DNA of 23,079 bases from JAAZBW01 sp035647855. GTDB taxonomy: Bacteria; Actinomycetota; Actinomycetes; Actinomycetales; Actinomycetaceae. Under the pieces are notes generated by a model that did no database searches, was not told where the DNA came from, and saw nothing but the letters and a program-made list of their open reading frames with translations. The stretch lies in the NCBI GenBank assembly GCA_035647855.1, contig DASRMP010000028.1, positions 1-23,079 on the forward strand. The letters are read 5' to 3'. A program made the position numbers and the translations under genes. Positions 13,499 to 21,564 of this stretch are shown one piece after another (within the stretch, counting starts at the first letter, position 1; every line of letters begins with the position of its first letter).

Positions 13499-15011
13499 TT
13501 GGATCGGTCCAGATTCCCTTTTCGCGCTCCGAGGCCAGTTCTCCGCGCGCGGCGGCCTTCGCGTCCATGCGGGACGTGTACTCGCGGCGCTTCTGCTGGC
13601 GGGTGGGGCGGAAGTCGTCCTCGAAGCGCGCGTCCGAACCGCGCGGGCCCAGGTGCTCCGCCCCTGTCATCATGGTGGGTTCCCAGTCGAAGATGACGCC
13701 GCCCTCTGCGGGTCCGATCACGACCGTGGCACCCGGGCGGGCACCCAGTTCAAACAGGTCGTCCTCGATTCCGAGCCGCGCGAGCCGGTCGGCGAGGTAC
13801 CCGACCGCCTCGTCGTTCCCGAAGTCCGTCTGGTGGACCCACCGTTCCGGCTTGGTGCCGCGCACTTGGTAGAAGGGCCCATCGGGGCCCTGCTGTGCGG
13901 TGACGGTGAACCCGGCGTCGTCGACCGCTGCGGGGCGGATGACGGTGCGCGAGGGGCCGGACTCCTCGGCGGCCGCTTCGCGCTCACGATGTGCGCCCAC
14001 CAAACCGGCCAGCGCGAATGTCAGCGGGCGGAGTCCCTCGTGGGACACCGCCGAGATCTCGTGGACGGGATAGCCGCGCGCCTCCAGTTCGGGGCGGACC
14101 ATCTCGGCGAGTTCGCGTGCCTCGGGGACATCGATCTTGTTGAGCACCACGAGGCGCGGGCGTTCCATCAGCGGTACACCGCCCACATCGGCAAACGCAT
14201 CCCCGTAGGCGGCCAGCTCAGATTCGAGGGCCTCCAAATCGGAGACGGGGTCGCGGTTGGGCTCCAGAGTCGCGCAGTCGAGCACATGAACAATGATGGC
14301 GCACCGTTCGATGTGGCGGAGGAACTCCAGCCCCAGACCTCGACCTTCGGACGCGCCGGGGATGAGTCCGGGCACGTCCGCGACCGTGTAGCGCATCTCA
14401 CCCGCCTCGACGACGCCGAGGTGCGGCACGAGAGTCGTGAACGGGTAGTCCGCGATCTTGGGGCGCGCAGCGGAGATCGATGCGATGAGCGAGGACTTCC
14501 CGGCCGACGGGAAGCCCACGAGCGCCACGTCCGCGACCGACTTCAACTCGAGCACCACAGTGGTCTCATCGCCCGGTTCGCCAAGAAGTGCGAACCCCGG
14601 AGCCTTGCGCCGTCTGGAAGCGAGCGCGGCGTTGCCGAGGCCGCCGGCGCCGCCGCCGGCCACCACGAACCGGGTTCCCGGACCGAGCAGATCCGCAAGG
14701 ATCTCACCATCCTGATTCGTGACCACGGTCCCCTCCGGGACGGGGAGCACAAGGTCCGCACCGTTGCGGCCCTGGCGGTCATCTCCCTGTCCATGCGTGC
14801 CGGATTCGGCGCGCTGGTGGGGCGCGTGGTGGTAGGCGAGGAGAGTCGTGCTCTGCGGATCGACCTCGAGGACGACGTCTCCGCCATGGCCGCCGTTGCC
14901 ACCGTCCGGGCCCGCGAGTGGCTTGTACTTCTCGCGGCGGATCGAGGCCGCACCGTTTCCGCCGTCGCCGCCCTTCACGCGCAGGACCACACGGTCGACG
15001 AAGCTGGCCAT
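13491..15011 (-). CDS. obg: Obg-family GTPase
   Basis: A 506-residue GTPase that acts in late large-subunit assembly and stress signalling. The N-terminal glycine-rich Obg fold (1 to about 160; GGDGGNGAASIRREKY, GGNGGHGGDV, GGAGGLGNAAL) is followed by the G domain with GFPSAGKSSLI, DYPFTTLVPHLG, VADVPGLI, NKID and SAVS. An OCT domain (about 370-450) has RWVHQTDFGNDEAVGYLADRL and a charged tail. The ATG at 15011 follows AAAGGAG. It sits in the usual place after rplU-rpmA, and its stop overlaps proB. Confidence 0.97.
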   Translation of the reverse strand: MASFVDRVVLRVKGGDGGNGAASIRREKYKPLAGPDGGNGGHGGDVVLEVDPQSTTLLAYHHAPHQRAESGTHGQGDDRQGRNGADLVLPVPEGTVVTNQDGEILADLLGPGTRFVVAGGGAGGLGNAALASRRRKAPGFALLGEPGDETTVVLELKSVADVALVGFPSAGKSSLIASISAARPKIADYPFTTLVPHLGVVEAGEMRYTVADVPGLIPGASEGRGLGLEFLRHIERCAIIVHVLDCATLEPNRDPVSDLEALESELAAYGDAFADVGGVPLMERPRLVVLNKIDVPEARELAEMVRPELEARGYPVHEISAVSHEGLRPLTFALAGLVGAHREREAAAEESGPSRTVIRPAAVDDAGFTVTAQQGPDGPFYQVRGTKPERWVHQTDFGNDEAVGYLADRLARLGIEDDLFELGARPGATVVIGPAEGGVIFDWEPTMMTGAEHLGPRGSDARFEDDFRPTRQQKRREYTSRMDAKAAARGELASEREKGIWTDPSE

Positions 15012-15125
15012 CGTGGCTCCTTTCGGGATCGGCGGGATCGGCGGGTTCAGTGGGTTTGGCGGTAATGGCAAAGGACGGACGGCAGCCGCCGCCCGTCCCC
15101 TGTGAAATGTGCTGAGACTACGCGC

Positions 15126-15380
15126 CTACTGCGCCGCGACGACGTCGATGACCTTGCGGTCCCCGCGCACGCCGAAGCGGACCTGGCCGGCCGAGGTGGC
15201 GAACAGCGTGTCATCGCTGCCGCGGCCGACGTTCACGCCCGGGTGGAAGCGGGTGCCGCGCTGGCGGACGAGGATCTCGCCCGCGTTCACGTTCTGCCCG
15301 CCGAAGCGCTTGACGCCGAGGCGCTGGGCGTTGGAGTCGCGGCCGTTACGGGATGAGCTTGCGCCCTTCTTGTGTGCCAT
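15126..15380 (-). CDS. rpmA: 50S ribosomal protein bL27
   Basis: An 84-residue bL27 that reaches the peptidyl-transferase centre. The start MAHKKGASSSRNGRDSNAQR, the FGGQNVNAGEILVRQRG core and the HPGVNVGRGSDDTLFA block are diagnostic. There is no N-terminal cleavage leader of the Firmicutes kind. It starts 14 bases after the rplU stop, with GGAG upstream. Confidence 0.98.
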   Translation of the reverse strand: MAHKKGASSSRNGRDSNAQRLGVKRFGGQNVNAGEILVRQRGTRFHPGVNVGRGSDDTLFATSAGQVRFGVRGDRKVIDVVAAQ

Positions 15381-15394
15381 GGGTTTCTCCTGCC

Positions 15395-15712
15395 CTACTT
15401 GATCTCGGTGACCTTGATCTCGGTCAGCGGCTGGCGGTGGCCCTGCCGCTTCCGGTACCCGGTCTTGTTCTTGTACTTGACAATACGGATCTTCGGGCCC
15501 TTTGCCTGGCCCAGAATCTCCGCGGTCACGGATGCCTTGCCAAGCTTGGAGCCGGTGGTGACCTTGTCACCATCGACCAGCATGACTGGCTGCAGTTCGA
15601 TAGACGAGCCGACCTCGCCCTCGACCCTGTTCACGAGGAGGACGTCTCCAACGGACACCTTCTCCTGACGGCCTCCGGCCTTCACGATGGCGTAAACCAC
15701 GCTTCTGCTCAT
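15395..15712 (-). CDS. rplU: 50S ribosomal protein bL21
   Basis: A 105-residue bL21, recognised by VVYAIVKAGGRQEKVSVGDVL, the GSKLGKASVTAEI strand and the C-terminal KYKNKTGYRKRQGHRQPLTEIKV rRNA-binding part. The start is either the ATG at 15712 (AGAAGAG upstream) or, as the family usually begins at VVYAIV, the GTG at 15700. It is first in the rplU-rpmA-obg-proB operon. Confidence 0.97.
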   Translation of the reverse strand: MSRSVVYAIVKAGGRQEKVSVGDVLLVNRVEGEVGSSIELQPVMLVDGDKVTTGSKLGKASVTAEILGQAKGPKIRIVKYKNKTGYRKRQGHRQPLTEIKVTEIK

Positions 15713-15814
15713 CTCTTCTCGATCCGATGCGCGCGGACCGGGCCTTTTCTGGGCTGACGGTTGTCCGATGCGCTACTTACAGCTGCGGCGGCGCGAGACG
15801 CGCACCGACGTTCT

Positions 15815-15844
15815 AGGGTACGCGTTCCGGCTACTCCTGGGCAA
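15815..15844 (-). promoter_or_regulatory. Promoter of the rplU operon
   Basis: On the minus strand TTGCCC (15844 to 15839), 18 bases and TACCCT (15820 to 15815) would start a transcript near 15808, leaving a leader of about 95 bases before rplU. It lies in the 192-bp gap after rne. Confidence 0.5.
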
Positions 15845-15904
15845 ACCCCTCTCGGGTCCGGATCGGCGGAACGGCTGTGTTTCTCGGCACAGTCCGCCTC
15901 TCGC

Positions 15905-18565
15905 CTACTCGGAACCGCCGGGCCCGCCCGTCTTCTCCTCGGGTTCCTCGGTGGCGGTTTCGTTCGTTTCCGTGTCGTTCTGGGCCTCCGCTTCCTCGAC
16001 GACGACGGCGTCCCCCTCCGGCGACTCGACGGCCTCCGGCGCCGATTCCACCCGGCCCCCGGACGCTGTCGCCCGCCGCGCGGCTTTCCTGGGCGCACGA
16101 GCTTCCTCACGTTCCGGGAAGACCAGCGAATCGAGCAGTGACGGCGAGAGCGGCGGATTCCCGTCCGCTGCGTGCTGCTGTGGCGCCGGCAGGGAGATGA
16201 TGGCCGGCTTGGAGTCGGATTCGGACTCAACATGCTGCCCCGCCGCCACGACCCGCCGTCTGCCGGCGCGCGGGCTGCGTACAGGAGAAGCAGTCCCGGC
16301 GTCGTCGCGGCCCGATGCCGCCTTGACGTCGTGACCCGTGGAGGAGGCGGCGTCGTCGCCAGCTGACGAACCAGGCTCGGTGCCGCCGACGCCACGGCCC
16401 GCATCGCCACTTTCCGCGTCGTCTTCACCATCCGACTCGTGCGCATGCGCGGCGGCCGCCGCGATGGTCTTCATCGTGGCGCGCATCGCCTGGCTCTTCG
16501 CCTCGTCAACGGGCTCTGGAGTCGGCGTGGACGGCGCCCCGCCGCCCGAGCCGGTGGATCCGCGGCGGCCACTACTGCGACGTGAGCTGCTGCCAGAGGC
16601 GGAACCGCCGTCTGCGCCCGACTTCTCGACGGGGTGGTCGTGCACCACGAAACCGCGCCCGCCGCAGTGCGTGCACGGATCCGAGAACGCCTCCACGAGG
16701 CCCTGGCCAACTCGTTTACGCGTCATCTGAACCAGACCGAGCGACGTCACCTCCGCCACCTGGTGGCGGGTGCGATCCCGTCCGAGGCATTCGACGAGCC
16801 GCCGCAGGACGAGATCCCGGTTCGATTCGAGGATCATGTCGATGAAGTCGATGACGATGATGCCACCGATGTCACGCAGACGCAGCTGGCGGACGATCTC
16901 CTCGGCGGCCTCCAGGTTGTTCTTCGTGACCGTCTCCTCGAGCGACCCGCCGGAGCCGGTGAATCGCCCGGTGTTCACGTCGATCACGGTCATGGCCTCG
17001 GTCCGGTCGATCACGATCGAACCGCCGGACGGCAGCCACACCTTGCGATCCATGCCTTTCGCCAGCTGTTCGTCCACCCGGCACGCGGAGAACAGGTCCT
17101 CGTTGGCCGTCCACTGCTCCACGCGATCCGCGAGATCGGGAGCGAGCTCGTCCACGTAGTCCTTGATCTTCGCGTGCGCCTCGCGGCCCGAGACCACCAG
17201 TTTGGTGAAGTCCTCGTTGAAGACGTCCCGGACAACACGCACCGCCAGTTCGGGCTCCCCCTTCAGGAGCACGGGGGCGCTCCGCGCCGAACCGGACTTC
17301 TTCTCGATGCCTTCCCAGATCCTGACGAGACGGGCGACATCGTCGCGGAGCTGCTCCTCCGAGGCACCCTCCGCGGCGGTGCGGACGATGACGCCCGAGC
17401 CCTCGGGGACCATCTCCTTCAGGAGCTTCTTCAGCCTGGCGCGCTCGTTCTCCGGCAGCTTCCTGGAGATGCCGGTCATCGAGCCCGACGGCACGAGCAC
17501 GAGGTGACGTCCCGCGAGCGTGATCTGCGATGTCAGGCGGGCGCCCTTGTGCCCGATCGGGTCCTTGGTGACCTGCACAAGGACCTGATCGCCCGACTTC
17601 AGCGCGTCCTCAATGCGGCGCGGCTTGCCCTCGGTGCCGGCAGCATCCCAGTTGACCTCACCGGCATACAGCACGGCGTTGCGGCCCTTGCCGAGATCCA
17701 CGAAGGCTGCCTCCATGCTCGGCAGCACGTTCTGCACGCGCCCGAGATACACGTTGCCCACCATGGACGACTGCGTCCTGCGAGCCACGTAGTGCTCCAC
17801 CAGCACACCGTCTTCAAGGACCGCGATCTGGTTGAGCCCCTCCTGCTCGCGCACCAGCATCTGCCGGTCCACGGACTCCCGCCGGGCGAGGAATTCGGAC
17901 TCCGTGATCGTCTGCCGACGACGGCCCGCCTCCCGGCCCTCCTTCCTGCGCTGCCTCTTGGCTTCGAGCCGGGTCGAGCCCACGACCGAGCTCACCTGGG
18001 AGTCGGAACTGCGCGGGGAGGCCTCGCGGGACGAGGCCGACCGTGAACGGCGACGACGGCGCCGGGAACTGCTGCTCGAGCTCGCCGCGGCCTCGGAGCG
18101 GCCTGAATCACCGCCGGTGTCATCGGAGTCGTCCGATCCGTTGCCCGAGGAGCGAGCCGATTCGCCCGATGCGGTCCGAGGGGCACCGTTCTTCGTCTCC
18201 GGCGGCGAATCCTCCGAACCCTCAGGCGCGGCCTTTGGCTCGCCAGTCTGCTCGGACTGCTTCGAACCGGACTCGCCCTGAGCCGAGTCGTCACTTGTGC
18301 GGCGGCGCCCCCGCGAACCACGCCGGCGGCGGGAGTTGTTCGACTCCTTCTGTTCGCTCTGGCCGGAGTCGGCCTGGCCGGACTCGCTGCGGTCGGTGGC
18401 GGTCAGAGCGGGGGCCTGGAACAGGAGCGCTGCGGCGGCCAGCCGTGGCGCGTCCGTCTCGGGGTGGTCCCCGGTGCCGGCGCTCCCCGAGGCGGAGAAG
18501 AGGGGCGCGGTCTTCTCGTTGTTCGCCTGTTCAGGGCCTTGGGTTGTGGTGGTTTCTTCGGCCAC
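15905..18565 (-). CDS. rne: Ribonuclease E/G family endoribonuclease
   Basis: An 886-residue RNase E/G involved in mRNA decay and rRNA/tRNA processing. The first about 230 residues are disordered, with Ser/Glu stretches and Arg tracts (SSRRRRRRSRS) that may bind RNA. The S1 domain follows (GNVYLGRVQNVLPSMEAAFVDL), then the catalytic core with VIDVNTGRFTG and GGIIVIDFIDM, whose Asp residues match the metal-binding pair of RNase E, and the zinc-link region DPCTHCGGRG. The last about 250 residues are again low-complexity. The GTG at 18565 follows GGAG by six bases; an upstream ATG (18607) is less likely. The gene lies before rplU, as in other actinobacteria. Confidence 0.95.
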   Translation of the reverse strand: MAEETTTTQGPEQANNEKTAPLFSASGSAGTGDHPETDAPRLAAAALLFQAPALTATDRSESGQADSGQSEQKESNNSRRRRGSRGRRRTSDDSAQGESGSKQSEQTGEPKAAPEGSEDSPPETKNGAPRTASGESARSSGNGSDDSDDTGGDSGRSEAAASSSSSSRRRRRRSRSASSREASPRSSDSQVSSVVGSTRLEAKRQRRKEGREAGRRRQTITESEFLARRESVDRQMLVREQEGLNQIAVLEDGVLVEHYVARRTQSSMVGNVYLGRVQNVLPSMEAAFVDLGKGRNAVLYAGEVNWDAAGTEGKPRRIEDALKSGDQVLVQVTKDPIGHKGARLTSQITLAGRHLVLVPSGSMTGISRKLPENERARLKKLLKEMVPEGSGVIVRTAAEGASEEQLRDDVARLVRIWEGIEKKSGSARSAPVLLKGEPELAVRVVRDVFNEDFTKLVVSGREAHAKIKDYVDELAPDLADRVEQWTANEDLFSACRVDEQLAKGMDRKVWLPSGGSIVIDRTEAMTVIDVNTGRFTGSGGSLEETVTKNNLEAAEEIVRQLRLRDIGGIIVIDFIDMILESNRDLVLRRLVECLGRDRTRHQVAEVTSLGLVQMTRKRVGQGLVEAFSDPCTHCGGRGFVVHDHPVEKSGADGGSASGSSSRRSSGRRGSTGSGGGAPSTPTPEPVDEAKSQAMRATMKTIAAAAAHAHESDGEDDAESGDAGRGVGGTEPGSSAGDDAASSTGHDVKAASGRDDAGTASPVRSPRAGRRRVVAAGQHVESESDSKPAIISLPAPQQHAADGNPPLSPSLLDSLVFPEREEARAPRKAARRATASGGRVESAPEAVESPEGDAVVVEEAEAQNDTETNETATEEPEEKTGGPGGSE

Positions 18566-18921
18566 GGATAACTCCGGTCCCGCGGCACCCCGACTCACCC
18601 AGGTCAAGTGCCACGTATGGTCATCGTCGGCTGGCGACGGAAAGCTTTCATCTTCAAGATGTCTGTTCTGTGCAAGCCGTCTGCAGCGGCACCAAGGTGG
18701 CGCATCAGGCTCGACCGTTCGGATCGCGGCCGGGTGGGACCGGATCCATGCGAGTCAGTATGTCACAGACCAGTCCTCCCCAGCAGTAGCGGGGCCGAAA
18801 TGCGACATCTCGCACTGGAACCATTCGGGGACTTTCGTCCCCGTCGGCAACGGGACTGGCAACTAGATTTGCAGGACGACCAGTGTGGTTGCCCACACAC
18901 CTGCGAAGATGGAGGCGGTTC
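18566..18921. other. Divergent rne-cydA control region with four inverted repeats
   Basis: This 356-bp gap must hold both promoters. I see four small inverted repeats: CATCTTCAAGATG (18649-18661), TGCGACATCTCGCA (18801-18814), CGGGGACTTTCGTCCCCG (18826-18843) and GTGTGGTTGCCCACAC (18883-18898). The last is 12 bases before the cydA ribosome binding site, probably in the leader. TAGATT (18864-18869) is a possible cydA -10 without a clear -35. I see no Rex-type TTGTGAA/TTCACAA site. Confidence 0.45.
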
Positions 18922-20391
18922 GTGGAAGCACTCGACCTCGCGCGGTGGCAGTTCGGAATCACGACTGTCTACCACTTCATCCTGGTACCTCTCACCATCG
19001 GCCTCACGCCGCTGGTGGCCGGGATGCAGACTGCGTACCACCGCACCGGCAAGGAGCACTGGCTGAAGCTCACCAAGTTCTTCGGCAAACTCCTCATCAT
19101 CAACTTCGCACTCGGAGTTGCGACGGGAATCGTGCAGGAATTCCAGTTCGGAATGAACTGGTCCGAGTACTCACGATTTGTCGGCGACATTTTCGGCGCG
19201 CCATTGGCAATCGAGGCACTCGCGGCATTCTTCCTGGAGTCCGTGTTCCTCGGCCTGTGGATCTTCGGCTGGAACCGCCTGCCGAAGAAGCTTCACCTCG
19301 CCACCATCTGGGCGGCCGCCATCGGCGTGAACCTCTCCGCCTTCTGGATCCTGACCGCGAACTCGTTCATGCAGCACCCAGTCGGCGCGGTGTACAACGC
19401 AGAACGTGGCCGGGCCGAACTGGTCGACTTCGGTGCACTCATCACCAACCCGACCGCGTGGGCCGCGTTCACCCACGTCATCTTCGCCTCCTTCCTGACC
19501 GCCGGAACGTTCGTTGCCGGCATCTCGATCTGGTGGCTTGTCCGCGGCGTCCGCCGCGGCAACGAGATCGAGGCGCGAAAGTACTGGCGTCCCGCTGCCA
19601 TGGTGGGATTCGTGACGATCCTCGTCGCGGGCGTCGGCGTCATCGGAACCGGTGACTGGCAGGGCAAGCTCATGTACCAGCAGCAGCCGATGAAAATGTC
19701 GGCGGCGGAGGTGCACTGCTACACCGGCGGTCCCGTCCCGTTCACGGTCTTCGCAATCGGTGACTTCACGAACGACTGCGCGAACGTCAAGCGCTTCATC
19801 GAGATCCCGGGCATGACCTCGTTCCTCGCCTACGGGGATTTCTCCGCCGAACTCCCGGGCACGAAAGACCTGGAGATCCAGTACCAGGAGCGTTACGCCG
19901 AACAATTCGGCGAGGACGTCAGCTTCAAACCCAGTCTCTTCGTGACCTTCTGGGGCTTCCGGTTCATGATGGGATTCGCGGCGGTGGCGGGGCTCCTGGC
20001 GGTGGCGGGCATCTGGTATCTGAGAAGAGGCCGGCTGACCGACAAGAAGTGGCTCGGGTATCTCGGACTGATCGCCATACCCATGCCGTTCCTCTCGAAC
20101 TCGGCCGGCTGGATCTTCACGGAGATGGGCCGGCAGCCGTGGGTGGTCCACCCCAATCCCGCCAATCCCGTGGACTTCGTGTACATCCTGACCCAGGACG
20201 GCGTCTCCACCGCCGTGCAGGGCTGGACCGTGCTCGCCTCGATGATCGGCTTCACGCTGCTCTACGCCGCGCTCGGCGTGGTGTGGTTCCTGCTCATGCG
20301 GAGGTATGTCCGCGAGGGCATAAACAACCCCACCAATGTGACGCCGGAGGCCGGCGATGACGCCGAAGCCCCGATGTCGTTCGTGTACTGA
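18922..20391 (+). CDS. cydA: Cytochrome bd oxidase subunit I
   Basis: A 489-residue membrane subunit carrying haems b558, b595 and d, which oxidises quinol and reduces oxygen. Seen are LARWQFGITTVYHFILVPLTI with the early haem-ligand His, FQFGMNWSEYSRFVGDIFG, ESVFLGLWIFGWNRL, and THVIFASFLTAGTFVAGIS with another ligand His. RFMMGFA contains the Met ligand region and GWIFTEMGRQPWVV is the conserved GRQPW. The quinol loop is of the short type. The GTG at 18922 is chosen for GGAGG six bases upstream and a start at the usual residue. cydB follows after 16 bases. Low-oxygen or stress induction is usual for the family but not shown here. Confidence 0.97.
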   Translation: MEALDLARWQFGITTVYHFILVPLTIGLTPLVAGMQTAYHRTGKEHWLKLTKFFGKLLIINFALGVATGIVQEFQFGMNWSEYSRFVGDIFGAPLAIEALAAFFLESVFLGLWIFGWNRLPKKLHLATIWAAAIGVNLSAFWILTANSFMQHPVGAVYNAERGRAELVDFGALITNPTAWAAFTHVIFASFLTAGTFVAGISIWWLVRGVRRGNEIEARKYWRPAAMVGFVTILVAGVGVIGTGDWQGKLMYQQQPMKMSAAEVHCYTGGPVPFTVFAIGDFTNDCANVKRFIEIPGMTSFLAYGDFSAELPGTKDLEIQYQERYAEQFGEDVSFKPSLFVTFWGFRFMMGFAAVAGLLAVAGIWYLRRGRLTDKKWLGYLGLIAIPMPFLSNSAGWIFTEMGRQPWVVHPNPANPVDFVYILTQDGVSTAVQGWTVLASMIGFTLLYAALGVVWFLLMRRYVREGINNPTNVTPEAGDDAEAPMSFVY

Positions 20392-20407
20392 GGAAGGCGA
20401 ATAAGTA

Positions 20408-21502
20408 ATGGATCTCGCGATTCTCTGGTTCATCCTCATTTGCGTCCTCTGGACGGGCTACCTGGTCCTCGAAGGCTTCGATTTCGGAGTCGGCATGCTC
20501 ATCAAGACGCTGCCGAAGGACGAGAAGGAACGCCGCGTCATGCTCAACACGATCGGCCCGCACTGGGACGGCAACGAGGTGTGGCTGCTGACCGCAGGCG
20601 GCGCCACCTTCGCCGCATTCCCCGAGTGGTACGCCACCATGTTCTCCGGCATGTACATCCCGCTGTTCCTCATCCTTGTCGCGCTCATCGTGCGCATCTG
20701 CGCGCTCGAGTGGCGCGGCAAGATCGCGGATCTCAGCTGGCGGAAGCGCTGGGACACCCTCCACCTGTTCGGTGCGTGGGTGCCCGCGATTCTCTGGGGT
20801 GTGGCATTCGCCAACCTCGTTCAGGGCATGCAGATCGAGGTCATCGGCCGCGATGGTTCCCTCATCCCGCCCTCGGGCGTGGACGCGGCGGCGGCAATTG
20901 CGTCCCACCAGCTCACAGGCGGGTTCTTCTCACTGCTGACCCCGTACACCCTCCTCGGCGGCCTCGTTACCGCCACGTTGTGCCTCTCGAACGGTCTGCT
21001 CTTCCTCTCGATCAAGACCGGTGGAGACTTCAGGCACCGTATCGAGAAGATGACGGTTCCGGCCGCGCTCGTCGCGTCCGTCGCCGTCGCAGTCTTCGCG
21101 ATCTGGGGCCAACTGGCGTACTCGGAGAACGAATGGGGCTGGATCCCACTCATTCTCGTGGCGGCGACAGTCGTCAGCCTGACCGTGGCGGCCTCCCGCA
21201 AGCGGTTCGGCCTCGCGTTCACGCTCAACGTGGTGGCGATCGCGACCTCCGTGGTCTGGATCTTCACGGCGATGTTCCCCTACGTCATGAAGTCCTCGAT
21301 CGACCCGGCATACTCGCTCGGCATCGATCACGCCGCCTCCAACCCGTACACGCTCGGCGTCATGACGATCGTGGCGGCCACCATCGTCCCGATCGTGCTC
21401 GCCTACACGGCATGGAGCTACTGGGTCTTCCGCAAGCGCATCTCCACGGAACAGATCTCCGACGAACCCGCCGGCCTCCCGCGCGCATTCACCGAGGTCT
21501 GA
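20408..21502 (+). CDS. cydB: Cytochrome bd oxidase subunit II
   Basis: A 364-residue membrane partner of CydA with about eight or nine helices. The diagnostic parts are WTGYLVLEGFDFGVGML near the start, LNTIGPHWDGNEVWLLTAGGATFAAFP, and late FPYVMKSSIDPAYSLGIDHAASNPYTL. The ATG has GAGGAAGG upstream. It is followed after 62 bases by cydD in the same direction, so cydABD(C) is one operon. Confidence 0.97.
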   Translation: MDLAILWFILICVLWTGYLVLEGFDFGVGMLIKTLPKDEKERRVMLNTIGPHWDGNEVWLLTAGGATFAAFPEWYATMFSGMYIPLFLILVALIVRICALEWRGKIADLSWRKRWDTLHLFGAWVPAILWGVAFANLVQGMQIEVIGRDGSLIPPSGVDAAAAIASHQLTGGFFSLLTPYTLLGGLVTATLCLSNGLLFLSIKTGGDFRHRIEKMTVPAALVASVAVAVFAIWGQLAYSENEWGWIPLILVAATVVSLTVAASRKRFGLAFTLNVVAIATSVVWIFTAMFPYVMKSSIDPAYSLGIDHAASNPYTLGVMTIVAATIVPIVLAYTAWSYWVFRKRISTEQISDEPAGLPRAFTEV

Positions 21503-21564
21503 CCAGAACCCGACCGGACGAGCCGATGCGGCTTCATGTCCCCGTCCCATGACAAAGTGAGGGC

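Noticed and set aside
13653..15065. 470-residue plus-strand frame opposite obg
   Set aside because: Shadow of obg; all Obg motifs are on the minus strand.
15713..15904. Ribosomal-protein leader (L21-type) or riboswitch upstream of rplU
   Set aside because: Only a promoter and weak pairing (around 15870-15900) are visible; no known leader fold is recognised.
16634..18046. 470-residue plus-strand frame opposite rne
   Set aside because: Shadow of the RNase E/G coding strand; composition is Asp/His/Arg-rich with no domain.
20440..21552. 370-residue plus-strand frame overlapping cydB
   Set aside because: Arg/His/Pro-rich alternative frame of cydB, which has the family motifs and the ribosome binding site.
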